64,000 nt of DNA from Piezodorus guildinii (lineage: Eukaryota; Arthropoda; Insecta; Hemiptera; Pentatomidae), in the NCBI GenBank assembly GCA_023052935.1, contig CM041297.1:105639563-105703562 (forward strand), written 5' to 3'. Below the pieces are notes generated by a model. It was not told where the DNA came from and searched no databases. It worked only from the letters and a program-made list of their open reading frames with translations. How positions within the stretch are numbered: position 1 is the first letter of the stretch; the number at the start of each line of letters is the position of its first letter. A program made the position numbers and the translations under genes. Below are positions 54,266 through 64,000 of this stretch, in pieces.

Positions 54266-54761
54266 TAATTAGAAAAAAATTATTATTATTTATTTTATTT
54301 CTTATTATCAGGGTCAGCTTTACTAAACAAACGATAATACGTTTAATATAAAACCGTGGAACCTTGTAAAGGCTAGAAGGCTATCAAGGTTGTGAAAATC
54401 TGTAAAAAGAAAATGACCAAAAGGGCAGAGATTACCGCAAGGGGTGTGAGACAGGTCCTGGAAAGTGCTTCTCTTTAGCGCTTTTTATCGGCTGATAAGG
54501 TCTACGATCTGGCAAGTGTTCCCTTTATCAGCTTCATAATACCCGCAGCACTATCGGCTTCTGAGCACTTTTCTAGGTAGCCTTCGACACCTTACCAACA
54601 AAGCTTAGCCTTAAGAATGCGAAGCTTTTTAAAAAAGTAGATCGGCTTATGACCCGTGACATGAATTTATTCCTTTTCGTTTTTTTTTCTTCTCTAAAAG
54701 GCTTTAATATCACGAATTAATTCATCCCTCTTCATCTGCCTCCTCTTCTCCCATATGCCCC

Positions 54762-55020
54762 TCATGACCTCAACGTGCATACGTTTTCTCTCCTTAGACA
54801 ATGCATTCCTTTTCTGGAGCGCTTCTTTGCCGCAAGAACGTTTGTTCCCTTCAATTCCTTCCTGTACTCATCTCTGTCCAAGCAATCTTGGTCTCTTAGC
54901 CCTACTTGGTCTATATTATCCTTAACCTGTTTGAAATAATCGGTTAGATTTTTATAACTGTGGATTCGCTGGAAAATTTTATTGTTAAGTCTCTCAAAAT
55001 TCATCCTCATCATATCTCAG
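54762..55020 (-). pseudogene. LINE C-terminal fragment (RTE/endonuclease-RT type)
   Basis: Frame with DYFKQVKDNIDQVGLRDQD then CLDRDEYRKELKG and basic RKGMH. The pattern of a short helix, GLRDQD.LDRD.(F/Y)R and a basic tail resembles the C-terminal end of endonuclease/RT LINE proteins in insects, possibly of the same kind as 7647-8311. There is no RT motif nearby. Tentative. Confidence 0.4.
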
Positions 55021-55029
55021 CCTTCCCAT

Positions 55030-56420
55030 CCTAGCGTCAATTTCTAGATCTGTTGTTTCCTTATATAATATAATAATAATAATATTTATTTGTTTTCGGA
55101 GTAATCACCAACCAAAGAACTTGGTCAGTTTATATGTTATAAATACAAAAATAAAAAAGAACTGGAGATTATTTGCAGGCATTGTGAATATACAATAAAC
55201 AAATAAAGTGTATTTGTTTAAATCAAATAAAAAAATGAAAAACAAAACAAAAAAAAATACACATACAAAACAAAAAAAAAAACAATTCAGGAATTTAAAG
55301 TTATCCTTAGTGAAAATATAAATGTTTCAAATTTATAATATTGTGTAAATTATTCTAAACAATGCTAATCAATATTACAAGTAAAAGAAAAAACAACTAA
55401 ACACAAAAATCTCACTTCACATTTTAATAAAAATTTAATGAGGCATTAACCGGTATGTTGTTTCCTTATATATTTCTTTATTTGACCTGTATCCTTCAGG
55501 TGTTCTCGTAGATCCTTTGCGTTTTCTTATTTGGAAGACTTTTTTTTTTTAAACAAATTTAAATCAGGTAGTGATCAAGACGATCTTGATTCCTCGACCA
55601 AACTGTTTTAAACATGTAGAATTGAGTATAGAAATATATTTCTGACTCATGTTAATGCTAAGAAACGTGTGCATTATTAATTGAAGAAGAACAGCCATTA
55701 ATTAAAAGAATTTGCCAAAAAGTTATTTAACCTCGTTAATAAAATATTTACTTTTACAAAGTTTCATCAACGACAAAAAACTAGCAGCTTATATGATAAC
55801 AGAAACGACTAACGTCTAAAACCTGTGAAAATTTGTCCCATCTACGAGCGATACCTGGCGCCTTTTTTGTAAATAGGTGCTCCAAGAGAAAGATGAATAT
55901 TCGTAAAAGCGAGGTATATTGAAAGTTCACAAGAATTATTTTTTTAAAATAAACTCGGATAACATGGAATTTTACTTTTTTAAAAATCCTATGATAGCAT
56001 TAAATATTATTTTTTTAAAAACAAGCATGACATAAGCATCATAAAAACATGATGTTTTTTTTTTTTTAAATCAAGATTCTCCATTTTAAGAAATTAAACA
56101 TAATTTATAATAAAAGTTAAAAAAAATAAATCATGAATTTTTTAGTAAAATACGGTAACTGAATATTTATAAGTAGGAATGGTGTGAGATTGTATGATAA
56201 TTCATTATCATTAGTTTCACGAAAGCTAAACATATTATAAAAAAGTATTAAAATATTATCTTCTATTTAATGAAAAGAGACGAATAGGTCTGATTACTGA
56301 TAATTACATATAACTGTATTTCTATGTTATTTAATCTAAATTATATGTTTCTAACGAAACTGAATTAACTTGTAACTTAAATTAATTTTGATCTTTTTCC
56401 AAATTTAATTTTATTATACG
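55030..56420. other. AT-rich noncoding DNA
   Basis: A short (TAA)n at about 55065-55090. Otherwise no recognised repeat or gene. Confidence 0.45.
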
Positions 56421-56428
56421 TTCAAAAC

Positions 56429-56915
56429 TTCCAGTATATTACAAAAGACTCATTTACATAACTGTTATCAGACCTATTTGGACACATGGAATCGAGCTTC
56501 TACGAAACCATAATTCCTCCCGCATCCAGTCCTTAAAATCCCAAATCCTTCGCAAAATATTGAATGCCTCTTATTTTGTCACAAATCAACTCCTTCCTAA
56601 TGACCTAAACATCCCATTTGTTGCAGACATAGCCCGTGATAGATACTCCTCTTTTTATTCTAAACTCCCTGCCCACACATACCCACTTGTTCGTAATTTA
56701 TCTTCCTTAGATATCCCTGATAACCCTCCAAGGCGACTGAAAAGAAGTTGGCCTCGGGACCTACTGCCTTAAAATGGCTAGTCAAGTACTACCAGTGGGT
56801 AGTTCTTCCTCAAGACATTTTCATGACTTTTTGTTTTCATTCTACATATTTACTTATTGTGTTCTTAAATACATATAAAAATGTGTTCGTAAATTACTAT
56901 AAATAAAATAAAATA
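56429..56915 (+). mobile_element. LINE family B 3' fragment
   Basis: VYYKRLIYITVIRPIWTHGIE reading from the left end, a small deletion, then NASYFVTNQLL and the C-terminal RRLKRSWPRDLLP (56560-56772), the family-B 3' UTR (gtactaccagtgggtagtt) and an A-rich tail. 5'-truncated. Confidence 0.8.
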
Positions 56916-57129
56916 AAGTTTATTTAATAGTTCTTAAATTGATTTTAACTCCCGAGGTAAGTGAAAGTCGTGTGTTGCTAGAACCATATATATATATTTT
57001 TTTTTTTTTCCTTGGAACAATTGACTTAAATCAATTATTAAATTTAAAAAGATGGAGTTCGAAAAAAAAAAACACTTTTGTATAATATTATAGATTATTA
57101 TTTAAGGCTTCTATGTAATCACTAAGAAC

Positions 57130-57400
57130 AAGAAAACGAGTAGCGTTCAAAAACCACGACGGTCTTAATCCTCTGATACAAGGAACTGTTTGTTTTTCTT
57201 ATCAGCCGTGGACAAACTTTTCCTCCGAGAGAGAGGCCCCAGTTTCCAAGCCGTCATGTTACTTTAAATCCTTTTTCCCAACTTTGTTCAACTTTCCACC
57301 AGCCCTCAGAGATTTTCCTTCAACCGTTTCACATAACATCAAATAGTACTCCCTTTATCAGCGATTTTCGCTTCATTTATTCCAAACCCTTGATGTTGCT
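57130..57400. other. Unidentified GC-richer segment
   Basis: tccgagagagaggccccag and neighbouring sequence, less AT-rich, with no recognised motif. It may be related to the gctgataaaggga phrases of Rep-3, but this is not certain. Confidence 0.2.
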
Positions 57401-57704
57401 CAGTGTTAAATTAGTATCGGATTTTTCGCTTCTAGGCTGGAAGGAAGGTGAAATAGTCCAGTTGATATTTTCAAATCGGTATTCGATAATCATTAGAAAA
57501 AATAAAAACATGAACTTATTTAAAAGAAATATTAATATTTCTAAATACAGTAATAACATTAAAAAATCTGGTAAACACAACAAACAACTTTTACATACTT
57601 TCCTTCATGAAATCTAATTATAAATAAAGTCGGAGTTGACTAAAATATTTATACTGTTTCGATGAGAACTTTTATTTTATACTAAAAAAAACAAAAACAT
57701 TAAT

Positions 57705-57945
57705 TGTTTATTTATTAATTTAACGTCACTTAATGCTACTTTGACTGATCTGATGAGCCTGTAGTAGGTATCCTAAATTTCGCCTATCTAGATTTAATTT
57801 GGATAGTGTTCTTACAATTTTTTAGCGGCATAACTAAGGATTTTTTCTCCCATTAAAAAATCCTAGTACCACCTGCCGGTTTGAACCCACTACCTTGAGC
57901 ATAAAAGGTTGTTATGCTAACCACTATGCATCAGGTGACCCTAAA
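57705..57945 (-). mobile_element. SINE2 copy, diverged
   Basis: tgtttatttattaatttaac, then gcggcataactaaggatttt, cctagtaccacctgccggtt (inverse box B region) and ttatgctaaccactatgcat. Confidence 0.75.
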
Positions 57946-58251
57946 ACAATTATCATCAATAATAATCACTTAATCATATGTTCTTTTCGTCTCTGTACAT
58001 TACGTTTTACAACTTTTAATGGTGCATAAGAATTTTTTTTTTTTAAACCGTCAGCTTTCCAACAATATATTATAAAATTCTTCTCGGCATGTAGTCTTAA
58101 ATACTGAATTTCAGTTAAGCACTTCAGTGGTCTGACTATTACAGTAAAATAATTCATAGTTTGTTATTTGAATATTATTGAAAAATAATAATAAGTAAAG
58201 TATTTCATTAATGTTATCAGAGGTATATAATACTCAAATATCGTGATACAA

Positions 58252-58626
58252 TTGAGACGTTGATTTCCAAAAGGTACTATATCCATTCTAGGAAACTTTA
58301 AAGGAAGCGCGAAAATCTCTCATTACTATATTATTAAATTAGCTAATTTGGATCTTTTCGCCTTAAAATTTAGAATTATTTTTTTTACTACAATAATAAC
58401 ATCATATTAAAGTTATGAAATTAATTATTTTAGAATGATTTGGAACGAAAATAAATGCGTAATTAGTACTTTTAGAAAATTACCGCATTTTTTAAGGACT
58501 TGAGAATTCATTAGACAACATCAAATAGAATATTTAGATAAAACTAAATGATGATAATACAAATATGTAAAAAAATCAATATCGTAAAAAATGTCCTTTA
58601 GTACCTTTTGGAAATCAACGTCTCAA
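58252..58626. mobile_element. MITE family M1, copy 2
   Basis: ttgagacgttgatttccaaa at the left end and tttggaaatcaacgtctcaa at the right, with about 28-bp inverted termini. The interior (cattctaggaaactttaaag, attagtacttttagaaaatt) is collinear with copy 1 at 10714-11099. Confidence 0.8.
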
Positions 58627-58629
58627 TTG

Positions 58630-59950
58630 TAATACTGATTTAAAGATTTGACGCCATATTTTTTATTATTAATTTAGGCAGAATGCTAAAATATGCCTCA
58701 TATTATATAATTTTTTCTTTTTTATTCCACTGGGCTAAAAAAAAAAAAAAATGTATTCGCAGAATAAGTATTGAAAATATATTATTTTGTTAAGTTATAT
58801 TTTTCGATTTTTTTCCTTTAAAAAGTATTAATTATAAATTCTGCATACGTTGTATATCTCTGAGTAAGGCAATTATAAACGCAGAAACCTTAACATAAGG
58901 GGATTGTAGGTCATTTCTTTCTATTTGAGTGTGCCTATAGAGAATAAATTGGTCAAATACAAAAAAATGTATTAAAGCAGCAACTTTTATGGATATGTTC
59001 TTATTACATCTTTGTAATAAGTGTAACTTTTTTGGTTCTCACTTATGAAGGACAATACATATTCTTAAATTAAAAAGGGAGTTTTTAATTGATCTTAATT
59101 AGATCAAGATTTATAGATTTTCAGCCTGTAAATCCGGATTTTTCCCACTGTGTGGCGTTTCTAGGAAGCGAGCGTGGCCTGGTGGGGACTTCCTCGAAAT
59201 TGTGCATGGTGCTCAACGTGTTGAAAAAAATGTTTTTGACCTTTGCTATGTATAAGAGTGTAAGAAATGATAATAAAACGACCCATTTATCATATTATAT
59301 GATATATTATTTTTAAAGAAGATAAGAGTTCTGCGTAACGATTATCTGATACTACCTGAAGTAACATACTGTTAAAAACAGAAAACTAGCTCTGAAATTT
59401 TTAAGTAAACTTCATTGGAACAATTAATGGTACTTTATTCTTCATATTATATTCTTCATTTGTTTTAGATCTTATGCATCAGAGAAACTGTTTACAGGAT
59501 TCCATATCGTTATAAATATACTGACCGATAGCTTTAAGAATAAAAATAATAAATTGCAACCATTAGAATCCTTATACAACCATGAGCCAGTTACACGATA
59601 AGAAGCTATTCGTGACTTACCGCCATTTTAAGGAATAACAAATTAATCCTTGACTCTGATATCGTTGTTCTGAAAAATATTGTGTTTGATAATGCATATA
59701 AATGCACCTCTTGAAATGGTTAAATTCAAGGTCTTGGCCTCGTTTAGAATAATTGGTGCATTTCATTTAAATTTTGATGACTGTGTAGTGCGATTTTTTA
59801 AAAATTATCTTTAGAATAAATTTTAATATATTTCTTCACCTTTTAAGGTATTCTTTCAAAATAGATAGAAAAATGAATGTATTTTCTTTTGATGTGACGT
59901 TAGTTCTGTGCCAATTCAGATAATTCTTACTTATCGGTTCCTATATTTAA
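58630..59950. other. AT-rich noncoding DNA
   Basis: Nothing recognised. The 75-codon frame at 59089 lacks any known motif. Confidence 0.45.
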
Positions 59951-59954
59951 CTTT

Positions 59955-60184
59955 TTTAAATACTATTCCACCAAGCCATCAAATTCTTACCGCATCCAAT
60001 CCTTGTAATCCAAAATCCTCCAAAAGATCCCAAATTTTCCTTATTTTGTCAACAATAAAACTATCCATAAATACCTGAATATCCTATTATTTGCAGATTT
60101 AGTCATAATTCGATATACCTCCTGTAATTACAAACTACTAGCCAAATCAAACCCGCTTGTCCGTATCCTCTCATCTCCATCTAT
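59955..60184 (+). mobile_element. LINE family B fragment, strongly decayed
   Basis: tattccaccaagccatcaaa, ccgcatccaatccttgtaat, ccaaaatcctccaaaagat match the ORF2 region SSRIQSLQSKILRKI with stops and shifts. It ends at a SINE1 in reverse orientation. Confidence 0.7.
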
Positions 60185-60357
60185 TCCAAGGGTCTTGGAA
60201 CTTATAGATATTAGAAATGGTTTACGGCCAACGGCCGTGCAAGGAGGTGATTAGGTCTGAGTATCGCTCAGAAGCCAGGGGTTTTCCTCAAATAACTGTG
60301 TCACTCCACCGGTTAAATAACAGAATTTCTATCCATTCGACCATTCCGCTCCCTTTC
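60185..60357 (-). mobile_element. SINE1 copy, minus strand
   Basis: aagggtcttggaact, ggccaacggccgtgcaaggag, gatcaggt-like gattaggtctgag and the final ccattccgctccctttc (inverse head) follow SINE1 in reverse. Confidence 0.7.
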
Positions 60358-60390
60358 AAAAATAAATTATATCAAAATTAAAAAAAAGAA

Positions 60391-60880
60391 TTAACATAAA
60401 TAGTCTAAAACTGTTGAATTGTTTATAGAGGGATAGATCCAATTTAACTCGGTACACCTACTAATAACATGGGAGCGTCTGGGAACTTCACATTTGAATC
60501 TAATGAAACAATTCATTAGTTTCGTCAGTCTTATGTCAAGTTTTTCTGACAGCCCGTCATGTACTGGCGCCGTAGTCAAACTGGGAACAATGAGGGGAGT
60601 GATCGGTAGCATACGGGTTTTAAAGGTCATGGAATTACAAAAATTCAGGATTTTTTTAAAGGATAGCGATAGATTTACGGGTGTTTTGAGAAATTTAGTC
60701 ACTTCAGGGTAGGTTTTGATCAATAATGACTTACTAACATGGGGAAATGGATAGGCAGTCTATTGAGGTAAAGTGGAGGGTAATACGGGAGATAATTTCC
60801 AAGCTGCTTAGAACAGTTGAGGATGGCCTTAGTTTTTCCAGCATTCAGCTTTAATTCATCGGTTGTAACTAAATTTTATC
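60391..60880 (-). pseudogene. CR1-type LINE ORF2 fragment
   Basis: The minus strand reads DELKLNAGKTKAILNCSK, then (after a stop) APVHDGLSEKLDIRLTKLMN, CFIRFKCEVPRRSHVISR and TELNWI. The series LN..KT.AI..S - VY.GLSE.L..RLQ.L.N..IRF...VPRR.HV - LGWL is the post-motif-C and connection region of CR1/Jockey ORF2. Stops and a missing piece show decay. It is related in type to 30363-30960 but not the same sequence. Confidence 0.7.
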
Positions 60881-60911
60881 AATGTGTTGTAGATTTATTA
60901 TATACTATATT

Positions 60912-61343
60912 TCACATCATCTGGACTTATGAAATCGAGCTTTGGAGCTCTACTAAACCATCTAATTCCTCTCGCATTCAATCCTTATAATCCAAAATCC
61001 TAAATGCTCCTTATTTCGTCACGTATAAAATCATACATAATGACCTAAATATCCATTTGTCGCAGAACTATTCTAAAAGAGATATGCCTTTTTGAATTCC
61101 GAATCCCGATCCACAAGAATCCTCTTGTACGAAACTTATCATTCCTATCTATTCCTGAAAACCCTCCAAAGCGATTGAAAAGACGATGGCCTAGAGACCT
61201 ACTAAATTGACATTAAAGTGCTACCAATGGGTTGTTCGTTTAAAAGACGTTTTCAAGCCCATGATTGTAAATGAGCCCATATACTTATTGTATTTATTAT
61301 AAGTACAGCTGTAAATATCAATAAAATGTTTACAAAAAAAAAA
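60912..61343 (+). mobile_element. LINE family B 3' fragment
   Basis: catctggacttatgaaatcg, ctctactaaaccatctaatt, a deletion, agacgatggcctagagacct and the family-B 3' UTR with a poly(A) end. It lies about 30 bp before the candidate exon. Confidence 0.75.
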
Positions 61344-61372
61344 TATTAATAAATGTTTATCTTCTTTTCCAG

Positions 61373-61429
61373 GCCGATTTCATGCATAGCAAGTTGGTAG
61401 GAGAGAAACCGTCTCTGGCAGCTATTCCG
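61373..61429 (+). CDS. Candidate host-gene internal exon (57 bp)
   Basis: A pyrimidine-rich acceptor (tttatcttcttttccag, ending 61372) is followed by 57 bp and a consensus donor gtaagt (61430-61435). The 57 bp (19 codons) read ADFMHSKLVGEKPSLAAIP in the phase that starts at the first base, with balanced codon use unlike the AT-rich flanks. A multiple-of-three exon with both strong splice signals is what a phase 0-0 internal exon looks like. I do not recognise the protein, and I see no adjacent exon within the window, so introns must be long. A chance match of signals cannot be excluded. Confidence 0.5.
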
Positions 61430-61435
61430 GTAAGT

Positions 61436-62120
61436 TTAATTAACTCTTTGCCTCATTGTGTCTCATTTATTTTATTTCATTTTTAATTGGAGTTCGTTAT
61501 TATCAAGTTTTATATTTATACATAAATTATTCTGTTTACCTGTCCGCTGTCAACGAATACTCACACTCTTCTGTTCATACACTGTTATTTATTAACTTAC
61601 TCCTGTTTCCGAATTCTTTATTTTAAACAGTGTAATAAAAAAGATAAAGTATTAGTAACAAACCCGTTGAGCACAAAATTAAACTTACTTCATCATAACA
61701 TCAGATCGTTTCGTTGATGGTAGTCTTAACCTAACGAACCCGGAACTGCCAAGGAAATTGTAGCGGAAATTCATTGCGAATATTTTATAAAAGTGGGGTT
61801 CTCTAATTAAAATTCACCCTGGTGATAAAAACAGTAGATTTGTCTCCCCTCCCTTGTGAATATTATACAAATGCCCTCATTTTTCAGCTAAATGATTGGG
61901 CGATGGGGAAAAGCGTGGAGGAAGAAAGCAGTGATTTTCTTCTTCCTCTCATTCCAGAGAAAAAAAGAAAATATTTAAAAAGAAAAAAAAAACACAGGTT
62001 AACAAAATGGTGTGAACACACAATGAGTTCATTTGAGGAAGACATCTTGAAAAATAACGGTTCTCTGGTCTAGACAAATTAGACTCACTCTCTTCTTGTT
62101 TGCGTTTTCTTGTTTCCTTC
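61436..62120. other. Intron-like AT-rich DNA
   Basis: Follows the candidate donor. An 83-codon frame at 61822-62073 (Lys-rich C-terminal half) has no recognisable family and no strong splice pair. It is not called as a gene. Confidence 0.35.
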
Positions 62121-62130
62121 GCTAGCAACA

Positions 62131-62390
62131 TCAGGATTAGCTGTTTATAATTTCTATAGATGGCAAATAGCAGAGCACAATTTTTTTAGTTATAGTAAGT
62201 AATAAATAAAAATATTACAATGAATTAACGAGAATTAAACTGTAAACGTCTTATAAAGTAAAGAGTTTTTTTTAGAAAAACTAGTTAGTAATGTGTAGGC
62301 GAGGATCTAGAGCTTTATAGATTCGTACTACTAATTCTGCTAAGAGATGATAATTATTTTTATACTACTACTATGAGTAAAGAAAGCGGC
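62131..62390 (+). repeat. Unit shared upstream of SINE1 (copy 2)
   Basis: gattagctgtttataattt, gcagagcacaatttttt, taaactgtaaacgtcttata, agtaatgtgtaggcg and gataattatttttat, collinear with 45755-45996. Confidence 0.7.
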
Positions 62391-62630
62391 GTAGTTTAGT
62401 GGTACGAGCACAAGTATACTGTGCTCCGGATCTCAGGTTCGAGCCTACGGTCGCGGAAGAATTATTTATTATATTATTTCAGCCGTGGAGCGACCCTAGG
62501 CTATAGAGACCCTCCTGGAAAAGACTCATCCTCTATAAAGTGGGTACTCGAAAAGCATGATCCATAGCAATTCACCACCTTGTACGGCCGTTGTCCGTAA
62601 AACAGCACGAATCTCTTTAAGTACTGAACA
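62391..62630 (+). mobile_element. SINE1 copy
   Basis: gaaagcggcgtagtttagtgg (box A), aggttcgagcctac (box B), body gcgaccctaggctatagaga, ctataaagtgggtac and gtacggccgttgtccg. The tail is T-rich. Confidence 0.8.
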
Positions 62631-62649
62631 GTTTTATTTTTTACTATTA

Positions 62650-62907
62650 TTATTATTTATTCATTTAACGCCACTTTATGCTACTATGGCTAATCGGACA
62701 ATACTACAGTGGGAGTCCTAAATTTTGCCTAGCCAGGTTTAATTAGGATAGGGATCTTCAACGAGTACCTGACATTGCATAGGCTCTGGACCACCTTTCA
62801 ACATCCCTTTCGATGGACGGCATAACTAAGGCTACCTGCGGGTTTGAACCCGGGACCTTGCGTATAGGAGGCTGTTATGCTAACCACCATGCTACAGGTA
62901 ACCCCAC
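62650..62907 (-). mobile_element. SINE2 copy
   Basis: ttattcatttaacgccactt, ctactatggctaatcggaca, aacgagtacctgacattgca, gcgggtttgaacccgggacc (inverse box B) and ctaaccaccatgctacaggt. Confidence 0.85.
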
Positions 62908-63138
62908 TACTATTATTATTAGAGTCGGTCTACAATTTCTTTCTCTATATTTTTCTCTTATCTCTTTTCATATATAATCGTAACTATGCCAGACATATTT
63001 CAAAACCGAAGCGCTTAATTATAGGTACTTGCACTAATGTAAAATAAAATTACATAAAAAGCCTTTTTAATGGGAATAGGCTTGAGTATTAGAATGGGTG
63101 ATTCATTTCAATATCACAATTAACTTTTTAAAATATGT

Positions 63139-63452
63139 TTAAATGGTGACAATTGGAGTCATCTGTCGTGTAAGGCTTCCATTGCATTCTTCTATGCCTA
63201 AGATTGTGGGTTCAAACGCGGCAGATCACGCTAGATTTTTTAAAGAGGTAAGAAATCCTTAGTTATGCCGTAATTCAGAGGGGACGTATAATGTTGATAC
63301 TGAGCCTGTGTCATGACCGGTATGAGGTTAAGATCCCTATCCTTATTACATCTAGATAGGCAAAATTAAATAATACCACTGTATATTCCGATGACCCACA
63401 ACAGCATAATATGATAAGCATAATATAATAATATGAATAAACAAACAAACAG
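63139..63452 (+). mobile_element. SINE2 copy, diverged
   Basis: Head ggtgacaattggagtcatct (decayed), box B gtgggttcaaacg, body ttagttatgccgtaattcag then aggggacg, and the ataaacaaacaaacag tail. Confidence 0.7.
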
Positions 63453-63900
63453 TGGAAGTATGTTGTTGGAGGTTTGGCGATTTAACTAATCCTAATCAAG
63501 ACTGACAAATTATCAAGGTTGTCGTTAGGTTATCCTAAGTTTATGAAAATAATCTAGCCAGTGTGTGCCTGCCAAGTTTTATTCCGTCCGTCAACCGCGT
63601 AATAAATTTCTTCTATCGGGTGCCGTTTCAGAATAAGCTGCTAAGTTGATTCCTTAACACTCTCTCCAAGATGGGATTTAGATTGCAAGTCATCCAAAGG
63701 AGGTACATTCATTTGTATTTACTTGACTTGAGTTATTATTTCAAGTTTCATTAATTAATCCTGCATAGCATCTTCCATGATGTCCCAGCTATTGCATAAT
63801 ATAATATGCAATAGTAACAACGTTATGAGTTGCTTATTGTTGTCCTTTTAGATTATTAGTAAGACGTATATGTTTTTTTTAAATCTTTATATGTTTTTAG

Positions 63901-63904
<4 letters not shown>

Positions 63905-63970
<66 letters not shown>
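63905..63970. repeat. (TA)n microsatellite
   Basis: About 66 bases of TA dinucleotide near the right end of the window. Confidence 0.95.
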
Positions 63971-63979
<9 letters not shown>

Positions 63980-64000
63980 CGTGTATTTTTAAACACTGTA

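Noticed and set aside
58252..58626. MITE M1 copy 2 as one with an 'acaatt' target duplication
   Set aside because: The palindromic flank acaattgagacg / cgtctcaattgt is not shared by copy 1, so it may be chance and a TSD cannot be assigned.
61822..62073. 83-codon frame as a host exon
   Set aside because: No recognisable family, no convincing splice sites, and the Lys-rich part follows from A-rich sequence.

Overview
This window is eukaryotic nuclear DNA and most likely comes from an arthropod, probably an insect. It is strongly AT-rich and full of (TA)n and other microsatellites. It has no operons or bacterial-type genes, and it carries a BEL/Pao LTR retrotransposon, Jockey-like and other LINEs, mariner, Helitron, MITEs and tRNA-derived SINEs. 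This mix is typical of large insect genomes. A hemipteran is possible, but I cannot prove any order from the sequence alone. Almost everything recognisable is mobile-element DNA. The best host-gene signal is one 57-bp candidate internal exon at 61373-61429, which suggests that the right end lies within a host gene's intron-exon structure.

Layout. 1-10 kb: AT-rich DNA, a dispersed repeat (Rep-1), a gypsy-like protease fragment inside a partial duplication, an RNase H fragment of one LINE, and a 5'-truncated LINE (7647-8311) with target-site duplications (TSDs). 10-17 kb: a compact Helitron, a MITE, SINEs, a foldback element, a LINE tail and the 5' part of a mariner. 17.2-24.3 kb: a complete BEL/Pao retrotransposon (two 577-bp LTRs differing at two seen positions, TSD atata, one 1727-codon gag-pol ORF), followed by a SINE ending in poly(T). 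25-33 kb: repeats, a CR1-type LINE pseudogene, a Jockey-like tail. 33.9-38.5 kb: a full-length two-ORF Jockey-like LINE with a 14-bp TSD. 38.5-42.3 kb: mostly featureless AT-rich DNA. 42.3-48.7 kb: nested LINE and SINE insertions and a TA-flanked MITE. 48.7-51.9 kb: a 5'-truncated sibling of the full-length LINE with one frameshift and an extra structured 3' UTR. 52-64 kb: a small foldback element with a hammerhead-like core, SINEs, MITE copy 2, several LINE fragments, the candidate host exon and more SINEs.

How the parts relate. The BEL/Pao element and the 33.9-kb LINE have uninterrupted coding regions and are the only plausible autonomous elements. The SINEs, MITEs, Helitron remnant and foldback elements are non-autonomous and need enzymes from elsewhere. 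At least three insertion events can be ordered from TSDs: a LINE in a SINE at 42.4 kb, a LINE in a foldback repeat at 7.6 kb, and a foldback element in Rep-2 at 52.2 kb. I found no prokaryote-style system, CRISPR array or gene cluster. The unusual items are the candidate exon, the hammerhead-like foldback element, the poly(T)-tailed SINE, the repeated ACAGG-loop hairpins in the LTR and the hairpin gained by one LINE 3' UTR.
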